Source of the DNA: Caldisericota bacterium
GTDB taxonomy: Bacteria > Caldisericota > JANLFM01
DNA: 64,000 bases
Direction: 5' to 3'
NCBI GenBank assembly: GCA_024655965.1
Contig: JANLFL010000002.1
Location: 361,902 to 425,901 of the forward strand
This document shows positions 51,236-60,840 of the stretch, piece by piece. The notes under the pieces were generated by a model that had not been told where the DNA came from, ran no database searches, and saw nothing but the letters and a program-made list of their open reading frames with translations. The position numbers were made by a program, and so were the translations under genes. The number at the start of each line of letters is the position of its first letter. Position 1 is the stretch's first letter.

Positions 51236-52074
51236 ACTTGCTTCAGGATTTTCTCCGCCTGTATCCTCCCCCAAGCGACGAGCTCCTTGGTTCGTTGGAA
51301 GTCAAAAAAAGGAATTTCCCCGGGGGAAAGAGTAATGGGATGGATTTTTACCCCCGAAGCGCTCACATCTTCGAATTCTTCCTTCATCTGGCGGGAAAGC
51401 ATGAAGGAGATCGTCCGCCAGACTATCCCCAGCATATCGGGATTTCCCCGGAAATCCCCGCTTTCCTCGACTTGGAGGGAATAGATCTCCCCGGCTCCCC
51501 TTTCCACAGCCACTTTCAAAGGGAGGTTGCTCAAAGCTCCCCCATCAACGAAAGGGGTCCCATTAACCAGGTGTGGGGGGAAAAAAGGGGGAATTGCTGA
51601 ACTGGCAAGCATCCCATCGAGGAGAAGGTCTTCCGGATCGTCACCAAAAACCTTTAATGCTCCATCGGAAAATCTCATCGCCACGGTGTAAGCTGGAATC
51701 TTCAAATCCTTGAAGGCTTTAACCCCCGGAGGAAGGCTTTTTTGGAGGAACCCCCTCAAGGGTTTAGGTTCATAAAATGAAGGTTTCCGTTGAACCAGGC
51801 GCCTGAGAACTGCAAGGTTGTTGGAGAGTCCAACATCCTCCGGTTTTATTCCCTCCCAGATCCCGCAGAGGGTCCTTGCCTGATCTGGGGAGGGATCTAT
51901 CGCAAGGAAGACCGCATTCAGGGCGCCGGCAGAGGTCCCAACAACCAGATCAGGAAAGATTCCACTTCCAAGGAGGAACTCCAGGGCTCCCGCTTGAAGA
52001 GCCCCAAAATTTCCCCCTCCGGAAAGGACAAAAGCTATTCTTCTTTTCTCACCTTTAAAAGGGCTACCCTTCAA
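51232..52074 (-). CDS. patatin-like phospholipase
   Basis: A 280-residue serine acylhydrolase with the SGGGNFGALQAGALEFL loop, nucleophile in GTSAGALNAV, and VDGGALSNLPLKVA as the aspartate motif. Distinct from the first patatin at 35,433. Overlaps the HicB/DinB gene end by four bases and the zinc-ribbon gene by four bases. Confidence 0.9.
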   Translation of the reverse strand: MKGSPFKGEKRRIAFVLSGGGNFGALQAGALEFLLGSGIFPDLVVGTSAGALNAVFLAIDPSPDQARTLCGIWEGIKPEDVGLSNNLAVLRRLVQRKPSFYEPKPLRGFLQKSLPPGVKAFKDLKIPAYTVAMRFSDGALKVFGDDPEDLLLDGMLASSAIPPFFPPHLVNGTPFVDGGALSNLPLKVAVERGAGEIYSLQVEESGDFRGNPDMLGIVWRTISFMLSRQMKEEFEDVSASGVKIHPITLSPGEIPFFDFQRTKELVAWGRIQAEKILKQV

Positions 52075-52673
52075 CTTCTTTTTCCGGCATAGGCAACAAC
52101 GCCCGCAACTATCTCCAGGGCCCCTCCGATGATAACCAAAATTAACCCGGCTCCGAAGCCTGCTTGAACTCCTCCTCCGGTGAAGTCGCTCAGGGAATAA
52201 TAGGTCCCCATCGATTCAATTGCCGGAGCGTACATTACCAGCACCCACCACAAAACGCCCCCGAGGATGTAACCCAATCCGTCGGTAAAATACCACCAAC
52301 TCTTCCACCACCCCTTCCCCCGGGAAAGGATCCGGAACAGGGAAAGAAGGAGTTCGATGAACCCGGCGACCAGGAGGGCAATAGGAATGATGTAAACCCA
52401 CCATGCCACTCCTCCTTCTCGAAGAATCCGCAGCGGGCTGAACCCCTGGGAGGGATAGCCGGCCGCTCCAAGGGTTACCCAGGGGAGAAAGAAGGAAACG
52501 ATGATCAGGATGTCAGTTAAAATGACGATAATATCGGGGATTGGATTGTAGAAATAAGCCCTGGAAACCGGAGGGACGACTTGAGGAACCACCCCTCCTG
52601 CCACTCTCGCCCCACAAAAGGGACAAAAATTCACCCCCTGGGGAATTTCCTTTCCGCAATTCGTACAGAACAT
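52071..52673 (-). CDS. zinc-ribbon membrane protein
   Basis: A 200-residue protein. The N-terminal MFCTNCGKEIPQGVNFCPFCG is a zinc ribbon with two CxxC pairs. It is followed by four transmembrane helices. Comparable to bacterial zinc-ribbon/TM proteins of unknown role. ATG has GGAGG-type site; precedes the patatin. Confidence 0.85.
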   Translation of the reverse strand: MFCTNCGKEIPQGVNFCPFCGARVAGGVVPQVVPPVSRAYFYNPIPDIIVILTDILIIVSFFLPWVTLGAAGYPSQGFSPLRILREGGVAWWVYIIPIALLVAGFIELLLSLFRILSRGKGWWKSWWYFTDGLGYILGGVLWWVLVMYAPAIESMGTYYSLSDFTGGGVQAGFGAGLILVIIGGALEIVAGVVAYAGKRS

Positions 52674-52694
52674 GCTCTCCTCCTTTAAAAGTTT

Positions 52695-53903
52695 TCACCA
52701 ATCAAGTAGCCTTCGCTCCCCCTCGATCTTCATTATATCCGTTATGTCCTGAGTTACCTCAAGTGTCCCCAAATATTTCCCCTCTTTATCCCGGACCGCA
52801 AAATACCTTATGTAGACCATCCTTTCACCCATGTGGATCCAGAAATCAGCGTGATCTTTTGCCCCCTTCTTGAACTCCTCAACAATCTTTTCCACGATGT
52901 GGACGCTCTTCTGGGGATGGCAATTTTGAACTTTCCTTCCGATTACCGCCTTGGTCCGGGTGAAAATCCTGTCCTTAGACTGGCTGAAATACCTCACCTG
53001 ATCCTCTTTGTCGACAAAAGTAATGTCCACGGGAAGGGTGTTCAATGCGCACTCCAATTCCTCAAGGGTGAACGAGCCCGTCTCAAAGTTGATCAGACCC
53101 CGCTCAACAGAGGGGGCTTCTCCTCTCTCCTTTTCCTCCTCCATCGGTTCAAGGGAAACTTGAGGGGTAAAACAGCAGTACTCGATCTCCTCGAACTGTG
53201 CCCTGACATCCGCCCACTCTAGGGGGGTTAATTCCTTTTGGGCCATGGGAAACAGGATGTTGTTCTCCTTGTAGAAATGGCTGTTGAGGGTTTCTTGAAT
53301 TGATTTTGCAATTTTCCCCAACCGCGAGATCCATTCGGGAAAATTCAATGACCCCTTTTCCTCGAGGAGATCAAGGAACTCCTTCTTTAAAGGCCTGATC
53401 TTATCGTGCTCCATCCACATGATTGCCGGGGGTTCTTTTATCCCGTGTTTTTCGAGGTAGGGGAAGAGGACGTTTTCCTCCCTCAGGTAATGCTTTTCCG
53501 ACTCCTTGAAATGATGAGCGGCCTCCTCCAGCCTTTTCTCTGCTTCCTCGCTCAATTTACCTAAGTCGCCAATGTCCCCCAGTTCCTTTACCAGGTTTTC
53601 GGCCAACTGAAGGAGTACCCGGTGTTCCTCTTGAAGGATGAATACGGGATGTCCTTTTTCATATCGAGTCTCCTTTAAGGATTCCCTGAAGACTTGGAGG
53701 TGAACATCGCAGAGCCTTTGAACTTCCTCCCTGGGAAGCCCCTCATTGATAAGCTCCTCCTCGACCATGGCAATTTCCGTGGGGGAAACGCTGCCAAAAA
53801 CTTTCTTGAATTCCTCCTTGATTGATTCCGGATCTTCCCCTTGGTGGAGCCTCTTGATTAACTGCTTCAACAACCCTTTTCTTCCCCCAAAATACTCGCT
53901 CAT
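52695..53903 (-). CDS. DUF438/hemerythrin/PAS sensor-like protein
   Basis: A 402-residue protein. An N-terminal DUF438 segment (LLKQLIKRLHQGEDPESIKEEFKKVFG), a hemerythrin-like HHE bundle (HHFKESEKHYLREENVLFPYLEKHG, MEHDKIRPLKKEF) that may bind a diiron oxygen or nitric oxide site, and a PAS domain near the C-terminus (LNTLPVDITFVDKEDQVRYFSQSKDRIF to LGTLEVTQDITDI). No kinase or DNA-binding domain. The Met at 53903 with GGAGG is chosen over 54032. Confidence 0.88.
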   Translation of the reverse strand: MSEYFGGRKGLLKQLIKRLHQGEDPESIKEEFKKVFGSVSPTEIAMVEEELINEGLPREEVQRLCDVHLQVFRESLKETRYEKGHPVFILQEEHRVLLQLAENLVKELGDIGDLGKLSEEAEKRLEEAAHHFKESEKHYLREENVLFPYLEKHGIKEPPAIMWMEHDKIRPLKKEFLDLLEEKGSLNFPEWISRLGKIAKSIQETLNSHFYKENNILFPMAQKELTPLEWADVRAQFEEIEYCCFTPQVSLEPMEEEKERGEAPSVERGLINFETGSFTLEELECALNTLPVDITFVDKEDQVRYFSQSKDRIFTRTKAVIGRKVQNCHPQKSVHIVEKIVEEFKKGAKDHADFWIHMGERMVYIRYFAVRDKEGKYLGTLEVTQDITDIMKIEGERRLLDW

Positions 53904-54089
53904 CGCTTTCCTCCTTTTTTTATTTTTTTTAATCTTAATTATAGAAACCTGGCCTTCCCCCCATTTATTTCCCCTCCCCATAATATCCCTTCGTTCTTCC
54001 CTTTCCCCATTTCCCGGGTTCTGAAATTTCAATTCCCAACCATTCTCCTTTCCGATAGAATTAAGGAAAAGGGAAGCGAGGGGAATTAA

Positions 54090-55526
54090 ATGAAAAAAAT
54101 CCTTTTGGGGGCCCTTCTTTTATGTTTCCTCCTGTCTTTCTCCCTTCCCGGGAGGGCAATGACCTCTTCCGAGGAGGTCCTCCGGCTCCAGATTGACTCC
54201 CTGGAGCTCTGGAAAAATGGCCAAACCCAAGAAATTATGGATGTGTCCCCGTTTTTAATGGACAACAGGACCTGGGTGCCCATTCGGTTCGTTTCCGAAG
54301 CCCTGGGGGCAAAAGTTGACTGGAAACAGGATACTCAGGAAGTAACCATCTCCATGGAGGGGAAAAACCTTGTTTTGAAAATCGATTCCCCGGTCCTCCT
54401 TTCCAACGGAAATCCCCAGACCATGGATGTCGCCCCTTTCCTGATGGAAAACCGGACATGGGTACCTTTAAGGTTCGTGGCGGAAAACCTGGGATGCAAC
54501 GTTTCCTGGATCCAGGGGTCCAAGGAAGTGATTATCAGGAGGGGAGACTTTCAGGGGCCAACGGTGGCCTTCATCAGGCAAGGCAAACTGGTGATGCAGG
54601 AAATAAAGGGAAATAAACTGGGAGCAGAAAAAATCCTCTGGGATAAAAACACCCCGAGCCTGGAAATCCCGGGAATGGAGGACTTCCAGGGAGAAGCCGT
54701 GGGCCCCATCGCCTGGTCTTTGAACGGGTTAAAAATTGCCTTTTACCGCTACGAGTCAATCCCGGATTCATCCGAATCGTTCAAGGTCAGCCTGGAATAT
54801 GTAGTGGAATCTTCGGGCGTCGTGATGCCCCTCTGGGTCTCCCAGGAAGAATACGGGGGGTTAAAGCCTCTCTCCTGGGGACCCGGGGATTGGGAGTTGC
54901 TCTTCGATGAACCCACTTCGGACGTCTCGGGAACACTTTGGGTCACCTTCGTGGAAATGGGGGAAGCCGAGATATTGGGAGAAGAGGGAAAAGTAGTTTA
55001 TGGAATTTTCTCCCCCGATGGAATCCACATGGCCTGGCTTGCTTACAACGATCAGGATGAGTTAACCGTTCAGGTTCGGGATAAAATGGGAATGAAGCTG
55101 GAAGTAGATGAATGGATGGGAGATTTCGCCTGGAGCCCAGATGGTCGCTTTCTTGCTGTTAACACCGCATATGGAATCGAGGTATTCGATGTATACAACC
55201 CTGCTTCGGACCCTGACCTTTTCACCCTTGAAGACCTTTCGGAAGAGCAAGTCTTTGACCTTTACTGGTCGCCCGATGGGACCTGGCTTGCTGGGAGCTC
55301 CTTAGAGGGAGTGGTGGTCCTTGATCTTTTTTCAGGGGACCTCTACCTAACGGACGAGACTCCCGATTCCAGGCCTTGTGGCTTCCTCCCTTCAGGGGAA
55401 CTCGTAATCGAGCATCCGGGGGAGGGCGATGGGGAAAGCTCCAATTTCTACCTTTACGACCCGAATTCCGGAGAGCTCACTTTAATTGTGGAAAACGCCT
55501 CTTTCCTCCAGGTGAGGCCCAATTAA
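54090..55526 (+). CDS. secreted copper-amine-oxidase stalk-domain protein with propeller-like C-terminus
   Basis: A 478-residue protein with a signal peptide (ILLGALLLCFLLSFSLPGRA) and two tandem copper amine oxidase N-terminal-like domains (DVSPFLMDNRTWVPIRFVSEALGA and DVAPFLMENRTWVPLRFVAENLGC), then TolB/WD40-like repeats (FAWSPDGRFLAV, LYWSPDGTWLAG). The stalk domain is frequent in SLH-bearing bacteria and anchors or holds surface proteins. Good AGGGG ribosome site. Confidence 0.85.
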   Translation: MKKILLGALLLCFLLSFSLPGRAMTSSEEVLRLQIDSLELWKNGQTQEIMDVSPFLMDNRTWVPIRFVSEALGAKVDWKQDTQEVTISMEGKNLVLKIDSPVLLSNGNPQTMDVAPFLMENRTWVPLRFVAENLGCNVSWIQGSKEVIIRRGDFQGPTVAFIRQGKLVMQEIKGNKLGAEKILWDKNTPSLEIPGMEDFQGEAVGPIAWSLNGLKIAFYRYESIPDSSESFKVSLEYVVESSGVVMPLWVSQEEYGGLKPLSWGPGDWELLFDEPTSDVSGTLWVTFVEMGEAEILGEEGKVVYGIFSPDGIHMAWLAYNDQDELTVQVRDKMGMKLEVDEWMGDFAWSPDGRFLAVNTAYGIEVFDVYNPASDPDLFTLEDLSEEQVFDLYWSPDGTWLAGSSLEGVVVLDLFSGDLYLTDETPDSRPCGFLPSGELVIEHPGEGDGESSNFYLYDPNSGELTLIVENASFLQVRPN

Positions 55527-55541
55527 AAAGGGCTTTTAATT
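55521..55541. terminator. weak A/T stem-loop between convergent genes
   Basis: AATTAAAA and TTTTAATT pair around AGGGC and include the stop codon of the stalk protein. It is the only hairpin between it and the TetR gene and could end both transcripts weakly. Confidence 0.3.
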
Positions 55542-55566
55542 TCCGGCAGGTTAAACCGAACCGTCC

Positions 55567-56202
55567 CTACCTTCCCTTGAGTCCTTCAGCGAGCAACTTG
55601 ATCACTACGCTTTGGAATTCCCTCAACTCCTCCCTGGGAAGGTCGAGGACTTTTTTTCCCTCCTTCCTTAGCCTTTCAAAAAACAGGGTTTTGAACCTCA
55701 AGGAGACTGCCTCGAGGAAAAGGGCAAGGAGCTCTGGGTCAATGTCCTTCCGGATAAAGCCATTTTTTTGATTCTCCCTGACCAGTTCCAGGACAACTTG
55801 GTGTGTTTTTTGGGTGTACTCATTTAAGAACTTCTCCCTGAAAGGCGAATCGTTGTAGAAGAATGCCCTTTCCAGGAGATAGTAGGCGTCCTCCTCCTTA
55901 ATCAGGAATTCCAACGAGGACTCAAAATAGGACTCGTAATATTCGAAAATCGAACCCTTCTTAAAGTCAAAACCCTGGACGATTTCCATGAACCTTTGAA
56001 AGGCCCGATCAACTGCGAAAAGGTACATTTCCCCCTTGTCCTTGAAGTACTGGAAAAGGCTGCCCTTGGCGATCCCGCAGTCTTTGGCAACCTGGTCCAG
56101 GTTGACCTCATAATAACCCCGGGAAGAGAAGTGCCGGATGAGCACCTCCGTGATCCTCTTTCTTTTTTCCTCGGGGAGGTTCAGAAAGGTTTCCCTTGGC
56201 AT
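55567..56202 (-). CDS. TetR family transcriptional regulator
   Basis: A 211-residue repressor. HTH at residues 13-55: RKRITEVLIRHFSSRGYYEVNLDQVAKDCGIAKGSLFQYFKDKGEMY. The C-terminal ligand domain is helical. It is last in the ATPase-permease-regulator operon, so it should be autoregulated from the tandem palindromes at 59152-59183. Likely controls the ABC system in response to a lipid or drug. Confidence 0.92.
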   Translation of the reverse strand: MPRETFLNLPEEKRKRITEVLIRHFSSRGYYEVNLDQVAKDCGIAKGSLFQYFKDKGEMYLFAVDRAFQRFMEIVQGFDFKKGSIFEYYESYFESSLEFLIKEEDAYYLLERAFFYNDSPFREKFLNEYTQKTHQVVLELVRENQKNGFIRKDIDPELLALFLEAVSLRFKTLFFERLRKEGKKVLDLPREELREFQSVVIKLLAEGLKGR

Positions 56203-56212
56203 ATACCTTCTC

Positions 56213-58429
56213 TCATTCCATCTGTTCTTTGAGAATCACGCTGGGGGAAATGGAATATATCCTCCTTCGGCTGAAAAACTTGGAGATCAAAAAGGCGGAA
56301 AGAAGAACGAGGAAGGAGATCAGGACGCTCTGAATGTCCGCCTTAACGTTTAAGGAAAAGTCCATGTCCCGCAGAACCTGATTCATCAGGATTTTCATCA
56401 TGTAGTTGTAGATTGGGATCCCCAATAAGAAGCCCGCCAGGAAGGAGATATTGTTAAACCCCAGAAGTATGGAAGAGAGTTCGCCGTCCCTGTATCCCAG
56501 GATTTTAAAAATGCTCAGGGGCTTCCTGTTCTCGGCAATTGTCAAGGAGGAGAGGACAAAAACGATCACCAGGGCGAGGAAGAAGGAAATCAAACCGATC
56601 ACTCTGATCATCTGCTCGATCGTGGAAGCGCTGTCCCGGAAGACTTTGATCACGTATTCCTTGTCCATGGAAGCAAGGAGTGAGGCCCGGGGGATATTTA
56701 GGCTCACCGGGGAAAACAGCCCGAGGAATGATCCATCTTTGAGCCCGAAGGTCCGGTTGAACTCTTCCAGGTTCATGTAGCCCGAATTCCCCAGGTACAT
56801 TTCCGCAACCCGGTTTACTTTCAGGCTGTACTTCCTCCCATTGAGGTTGCTTACCAGGTTAAGGGAATCCCCTTCTTTTAAATTCAGCTTGTCCGCAAGG
56901 GACCTTGTGACCACCAGTCCTTCAAGCTGTATCGGCTGGCCGCCGGGGCCCCGGACGGTGACCATCTGGGAATTCTTTTCGATCCCATAAAGGGAGACCT
57001 TCGTTTTTGTCCCTTCCAGGGTGAAGGGGAGGAAGGTAAACCTTTCCGCCTGGGGGGAATCGTTTCTCTCCTGGAAGGTGTTGAACAGGTACATGTAGTT
57101 GTACCGGAAGATGTTCTGATAGGTGTCGTTTACCGTGTTCTCAATCGCCCCAGCGGCGGAAACCCCGAAGAGCAGGATGAAGGTGGCGAAAGCAACCCCC
57201 AGGGCGAGGACCAACTCCCGGGAGATGTGCAGCAGCCCCTGCTTGAGCATCAACCTCCTTCTGAAGGAAAGCCGGTCGAGGAAACGGAAGCGGATTTTCT
57301 GTTTTATTCCCTTCTGGCTTTCCCCCTTGATGATTTCCACCACGCTTCTCTTTAAAAGGCTGGAGATGGCCAGGTAGCCGGAGGGAAGCATGAAAATCAG
57401 GGGGAGGAAAAGGGAAATAAGAAAATCAAACACGGGAAGGAACCTGTCGATTATGGGAACGCTGAGAAAGGAGACATAGAAATTAATGAACGGTCCCGAG
57501 GCTAAAAGACCGAGTATACCTCCGGGGATGGCCCCCACAAGCCAGGTGATTAGGGGAAACCGAAGATAAACGCGGGAGATTTCCCTCTGGTTATATCCTA
57601 AGGCGTACAGGGTCCCGATTTCCCCGTGCATTGAATTGATCAGCCTCCTCAGGACTATGAAGAGAAGGATCGAAGAGATCAAAAGGATTATTGAGGAAAT
57701 GACGTAAGCCATGGGGCGGGCGCTCTCCATTTTCTTCTCGGTGGTGATGATCCGGAAGTTGTCCCATTTTTCTTGGAAGGATAGAAGGGTGTATCTGGAG
57801 TTCAGCTCCGCCTTCAAAGAGCTCATATCCTCAACATCCCCCTTTCCCATGTAATAGTGAAAGGAGGGGGAAAGGAAGGGCTCAAGGTCAGAAAGGTTCA
57901 TTACCCCTATCCCGAAGTGCTGGGGGTCGTTGAGGAAGTCAGTATCGTTTTTGATGATGTATATGTAGTCGGGGAGGTTCACGAAACCGGAGATCCTGAA
58001 GTTCCTCTCCTCAATCCTTAATTCATCCCCAACCTTGAAGTTGTTCTCCCTGGCAAAGTTGGGGTCAATGGCCATCTCCCCAGGGGCGGGAAGAGACCCT
58101 TCAGATATCAGGGGCTTGTTTACTTTTTGGGAGATGTTGAAAATCCGCAGGGTCCGGTCCCCGAAATCGTAGTCCCAGGAATACCTTTCCTCAAGGTCTA
58201 TCCGGAACTTTGAGGAAACGGAGGACACATCCACGGGATCACGGGTAATGAAATGGAATGTCTCCTGGTTGGAGCTTTCAACGAACTTTTTGTAGTTCAA
58301 ATCCACGTTTGCAACCAGGATGCTGAAGAGCGAATAAGCGAAGGAAGCCAAAAAAACCAAAAGGATAATCCCCAGAAACTGGGACCGATTGCGGTTTATG
58401 ATTCTTAAGGGGATCCTTCCAAGCATCAC
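56213..58429 (-). CDS. FtsX-like ABC permease (large, MacB-class)
   Basis: A 738-residue protein with two FtsX domains, each of about four helices, separated by an extracytoplasmic region (SNQETFHFITRDPVDVSS and later NDSPQAERFTFLPFTLEG). PLRIINRNRSQFLGIILLVFLASFAYSLFSILVAN is the first helix. Partner of the upstream ATPase, with start overlapping its stop by four bases. Exports lipid or peptide, or moves mechanically like MacB. Confidence 0.88.
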   Translation of the reverse strand: MMLGRIPLRIINRNRSQFLGIILLVFLASFAYSLFSILVANVDLNYKKFVESSNQETFHFITRDPVDVSSVSSKFRIDLEERYSWDYDFGDRTLRIFNISQKVNKPLISEGSLPAPGEMAIDPNFARENNFKVGDELRIEERNFRISGFVNLPDYIYIIKNDTDFLNDPQHFGIGVMNLSDLEPFLSPSFHYYMGKGDVEDMSSLKAELNSRYTLLSFQEKWDNFRIITTEKKMESARPMAYVISSIILLISSILLFIVLRRLINSMHGEIGTLYALGYNQREISRVYLRFPLITWLVGAIPGGILGLLASGPFINFYVSFLSVPIIDRFLPVFDFLISLFLPLIFMLPSGYLAISSLLKRSVVEIIKGESQKGIKQKIRFRFLDRLSFRRRLMLKQGLLHISRELVLALGVAFATFILLFGVSAAGAIENTVNDTYQNIFRYNYMYLFNTFQERNDSPQAERFTFLPFTLEGTKTKVSLYGIEKNSQMVTVRGPGGQPIQLEGLVVTRSLADKLNLKEGDSLNLVSNLNGRKYSLKVNRVAEMYLGNSGYMNLEEFNRTFGLKDGSFLGLFSPVSLNIPRASLLASMDKEYVIKVFRDSASTIEQMIRVIGLISFFLALVIVFVLSSLTIAENRKPLSIFKILGYRDGELSSILLGFNNISFLAGFLLGIPIYNYMMKILMNQVLRDMDFSLNVKADIQSVLISFLVLLSAFLISKFFSRRRIYSISPSVILKEQME

Positions 58430-59124
58430 CAGGAAACCTCCCTTGCGGGAACAGGACGGGGATTCGGAGAGAACTCCACCAGTTCACCGCTTCTCAAACG
58501 CATGATGATCGAGGACATCGAGGAGATGGCCACGTTGTGGGTGGCGATAATGATCGTGGTTTTAAAATCGCGGTTAACTTCCTCCAGAAGTTCCAGGACC
58601 CTCTTGGCGTTCTCAAAATCCAAAGCCCCTGTTGGCTCGTCGCACAGGATCAGGGCTGGGTTCTTCACCACGGCCCGGGCGATGGCCACCCTCTGCTGTT
58701 CCCCTCCTGAAAGTTCGTAAGGGAACTTGTCCCTGTGCTCCCACACTCCAACTTTCTTCAAGACCTCCTCGGGGTCCAATCCGTCCTGAGAAAGGTATTT
58801 CGTTGAGAGAACGTTTTCCATTACCGTTAGGGAATTCACCAGATTGTAGAACTGGAAAACGAACCCCACCTTCCGCCTCCGATAAAGCGTTAAACCCCTG
58901 GGGTCAAAAGAAGTGATTTCTTCCCCATCAATTGAAACCTCTCCGGAATCAGGAGAATCAAGCCCTCCCAAAATGTTTAAAAGGGTGGTTTTCCCCGATC
59001 CAGAAGGGCCCAGAATGACGTAAAGTCCCCCTTTTTCAAGTTGAAGGGAAAGGTCCTTCAAAGCGCAGATTTGGACCTCCCCCACCCGATAGCTCTTAGA
59101 TACCCGGGAAATCTCGATGAACAT
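58426..59124 (-). CDS. ABC transporter ATP-binding protein (LolD/MacB type)
   Basis: A 232-residue ATPase. Walker A GPSGSGKTT (about 39-47), signature LSGGEQQRVAIARAVV, Walker B LILCDEPTGALDFENA, and H-loop IIATHNVAI. Length and sequence suit the FtsX-partner subfamily. A strong AGGAGGCC site, promoter and tandem operator lie immediately upstream. Confidence 0.93.
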   Translation of the reverse strand: MFIEISRVSKSYRVGEVQICALKDLSLQLEKGGLYVILGPSGSGKTTLLNILGGLDSPDSGEVSIDGEEITSFDPRGLTLYRRRKVGFVFQFYNLVNSLTVMENVLSTKYLSQDGLDPEEVLKKVGVWEHRDKFPYELSGGEQQRVAIARAVVKNPALILCDEPTGALDFENAKRVLELLEEVNRDFKTTIIIATHNVAISSMSSIIMRLRSGELVEFSPNPRPVPAREVSW

Positions 59125-59148
59125 AAAGGCCTCCTTTCTACCCCCGAC

Positions 59149-59178
59149 ATTATGACTTTCAAGTCATATGACTGTCAA
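59149..59178 (-). promoter_or_regulatory. promoter of the TetR-controlled ABC operon
   Basis: Perfect TTGACA (59173-59178), 18-base spacer, CATAAT (59149-59154) on the minus strand. Both elements fall within or touch the palindromes, an ideal arrangement for repression. Confidence 0.7.
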
Positions 59179-59183
59179 GTCAT
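59152..59183. promoter_or_regulatory. tandem TetR-type operator
   Basis: Two directly adjacent 16-base palindromes: ATGACTTTCAAGTCAT (59152-59167) is perfect and ATGACTGTCAAGTCAT (59168-59183) has one mismatch. Half-sites TGACT/AGTCA are typical of TetR-family operators. Two dimers could bind side by side. Confidence 0.8.
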
Positions 59184-59273
59184 TTTCCCCCAAAATTCGA
59201 CAAATCAATCGATTTTCCTCATCATTTTAAAAACCCTGAAAATGGACCAACGGGGAGAGGAAAGGAGCAAGAA

Positions 59274-59732
59274 ATGAAAGTACTGGTGGTTTACGATTCC
59301 CTTTTCGGAAACACCCAAAAGGTCGCCTCCGCAATCAGCCAGGCATTCGGAGAGGAAGGAATTGTTTCAAAAATCACAGAAATTGACCCCTCAAAAATCG
59401 GGGAATTCGACTTGTTGATCTTCGGCTCCCCCACCCATGGAGGATGGCCAACCCCCGCTTTTCAAAAATTCCTCAAGGAAATCCCTTCTGAATCGCTTAA
59501 AGGAAAGAGCTTTGCGGCATTCGATACCCGGGCAACTGCCTTCATCGCAAGGGTTTTCGGATATGCTGCAAAAAGGATCGCCGATATCCTGATTTCCAAG
59601 GGGGGAATACCGGTTTTCCCGCCCGAGGGTTTTCTGGTTAAGGCTTCAAAGGGTCCGCTGAAAGAAGGGGAAATTGAAAGAGCGCTCGAGTGGGGGAAAA
59701 GAATCCGGGAGGTTTCCGCTAAAATATTCTGA
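59274..59732 (+). CDS. flavodoxin family protein
   Basis: A 152-residue protein. FMN-phosphate loop SLFGNTQKVASAI, DLLIFGSPTHGGWPTPAFQKFL, and FDTRATAFIARVFGYAAKRI. Acts as a low-potential electron carrier. Ribosome site AAAGGAG upstream. It may be influenced by the neighbouring TetR operator but has its own region of 90 bases. Confidence 0.9.
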   Translation: MKVLVVYDSLFGNTQKVASAISQAFGEEGIVSKITEIDPSKIGEFDLLIFGSPTHGGWPTPAFQKFLKEIPSESLKGKSFAAFDTRATAFIARVFGYAAKRIADILISKGGIPVFPPEGFLVKASKGPLKEGEIERALEWGKRIREVSAKIF

Positions 59733-59751
59733 AAACAGATGGAGGAAAAAC

Positions 59752-60840
59752 ATGGACCTTTTAAAATTCCAGGAAAGAATCAACAAGGTCAGGGAATTTT
59801 TAAAGATTAATGGCTTCGGTCTCCAATTTGTTTGCTCCCTATACAATCTTTCATATTTCACCGGTGTCCACCCCCTTGCCTTGGAAAGGTTAACCCTCCT
59901 TTCCATCTCTCAGGAAGGAAAGCCCACAATTATCCTCCCCCGGTTAAGCGAACAAGAATTCAAGCATCTGGGCTCAGATTTCAACCTCCGCGTCTGGGAG
60001 GATGGCCAGGATCCGATTAAATTCGTGGAGGAGGAACTACAACGACTTCCCCCGGGGCTTCCCCTTCTTTTAGACCGCGGGACCCCGGGGTATCTCGTGC
60101 TCGCCCTTTCCCGCCTCCTTCCAATTGAACAAATCCTTTTCAACGAGGAGGCCATTAAGGCCCTTCGCCAGAAAAAGGAAGGGGAGGAAATCGAACTTCT
60201 CAAAGCTTCAGGGGCGATCGCTGACCAGGTATTGCGTCTGGCTTTCGATTTCGCTAAACCTGGAATGACCGAACTTGAGGTCGCCTCCTATATGATCACG
60301 GAAATCATGAAAAGGGGCGCTTTGGCCGATCCCCCCGTTCCCACGGTTGCCTCCGGACCAAACAGTGCGGTCCCCCATCACCAGACCGGATCGAGGAGGC
60401 TTCAATTTGGGGAGCCCCTGTTGATCGACTTCGGATGCGTGTTCAATGGTTATTATTCGGATATCACCCGCACCATTTTCCTCGGGGAGCCTTCCGAGGA
60501 ATTTCAGATGGTCTACCGAATTGTCAAAGAAGCCCAGGAAAAAGCCCTTTCAAAGATCCGTCCCGGAATCCCCCTGGGCTCGATTGACAGGGAAGCAAGG
60601 GAACACATTGCAAACTCGGGCTTTGGGGATTACTTCATCCACAGGCTGGGCCACGGTTTGGGGATGGAAATCCACGAGGAGCCTTACGTTTTCTCGGAAA
60701 ATTCTGACCTCATCGAGGTGGGGATGTGTTTCTCAGTGGAGCCGGGAATTTACCTTCCGGGAAATTTCGGAGTCCGGATTGAGGATTGCGTGGTGGTCCA
60801 GGAGGAGGGACCCCTGCTTTTGACTCATTCGCCAAAATGA
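59752..60840 (+). CDS. M24 family Xaa-Pro aminopeptidase
   Basis: A 362-residue metallopeptidase. The N-terminal creatinase-like domain is about residues 1-125. The catalytic domain has two aspartates (LLIDFGCVFNGYYSDITRTI), His in HRLGHGLGMEIHE, and glutamates in SVEPGIYL and VRIEDCVVV. It removes residues before proline in peptides. The ATG at 59752 has GGAGG and makes the usual length; the frame to 59674 is rejected. Confidence 0.93.
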   Translation: MDLLKFQERINKVREFLKINGFGLQFVCSLYNLSYFTGVHPLALERLTLLSISQEGKPTIILPRLSEQEFKHLGSDFNLRVWEDGQDPIKFVEEELQRLPPGLPLLLDRGTPGYLVLALSRLLPIEQILFNEEAIKALRQKKEGEEIELLKASGAIADQVLRLAFDFAKPGMTELEVASYMITEIMKRGALADPPVPTVASGPNSAVPHHQTGSRRLQFGEPLLIDFGCVFNGYYSDITRTIFLGEPSEEFQMVYRIVKEAQEKALSKIRPGIPLGSIDREAREHIANSGFGDYFIHRLGHGLGMEIHEEPYVFSENSDLIEVGMCFSVEPGIYLPGNFGVRIEDCVVVQEEGPLLLTHSPK

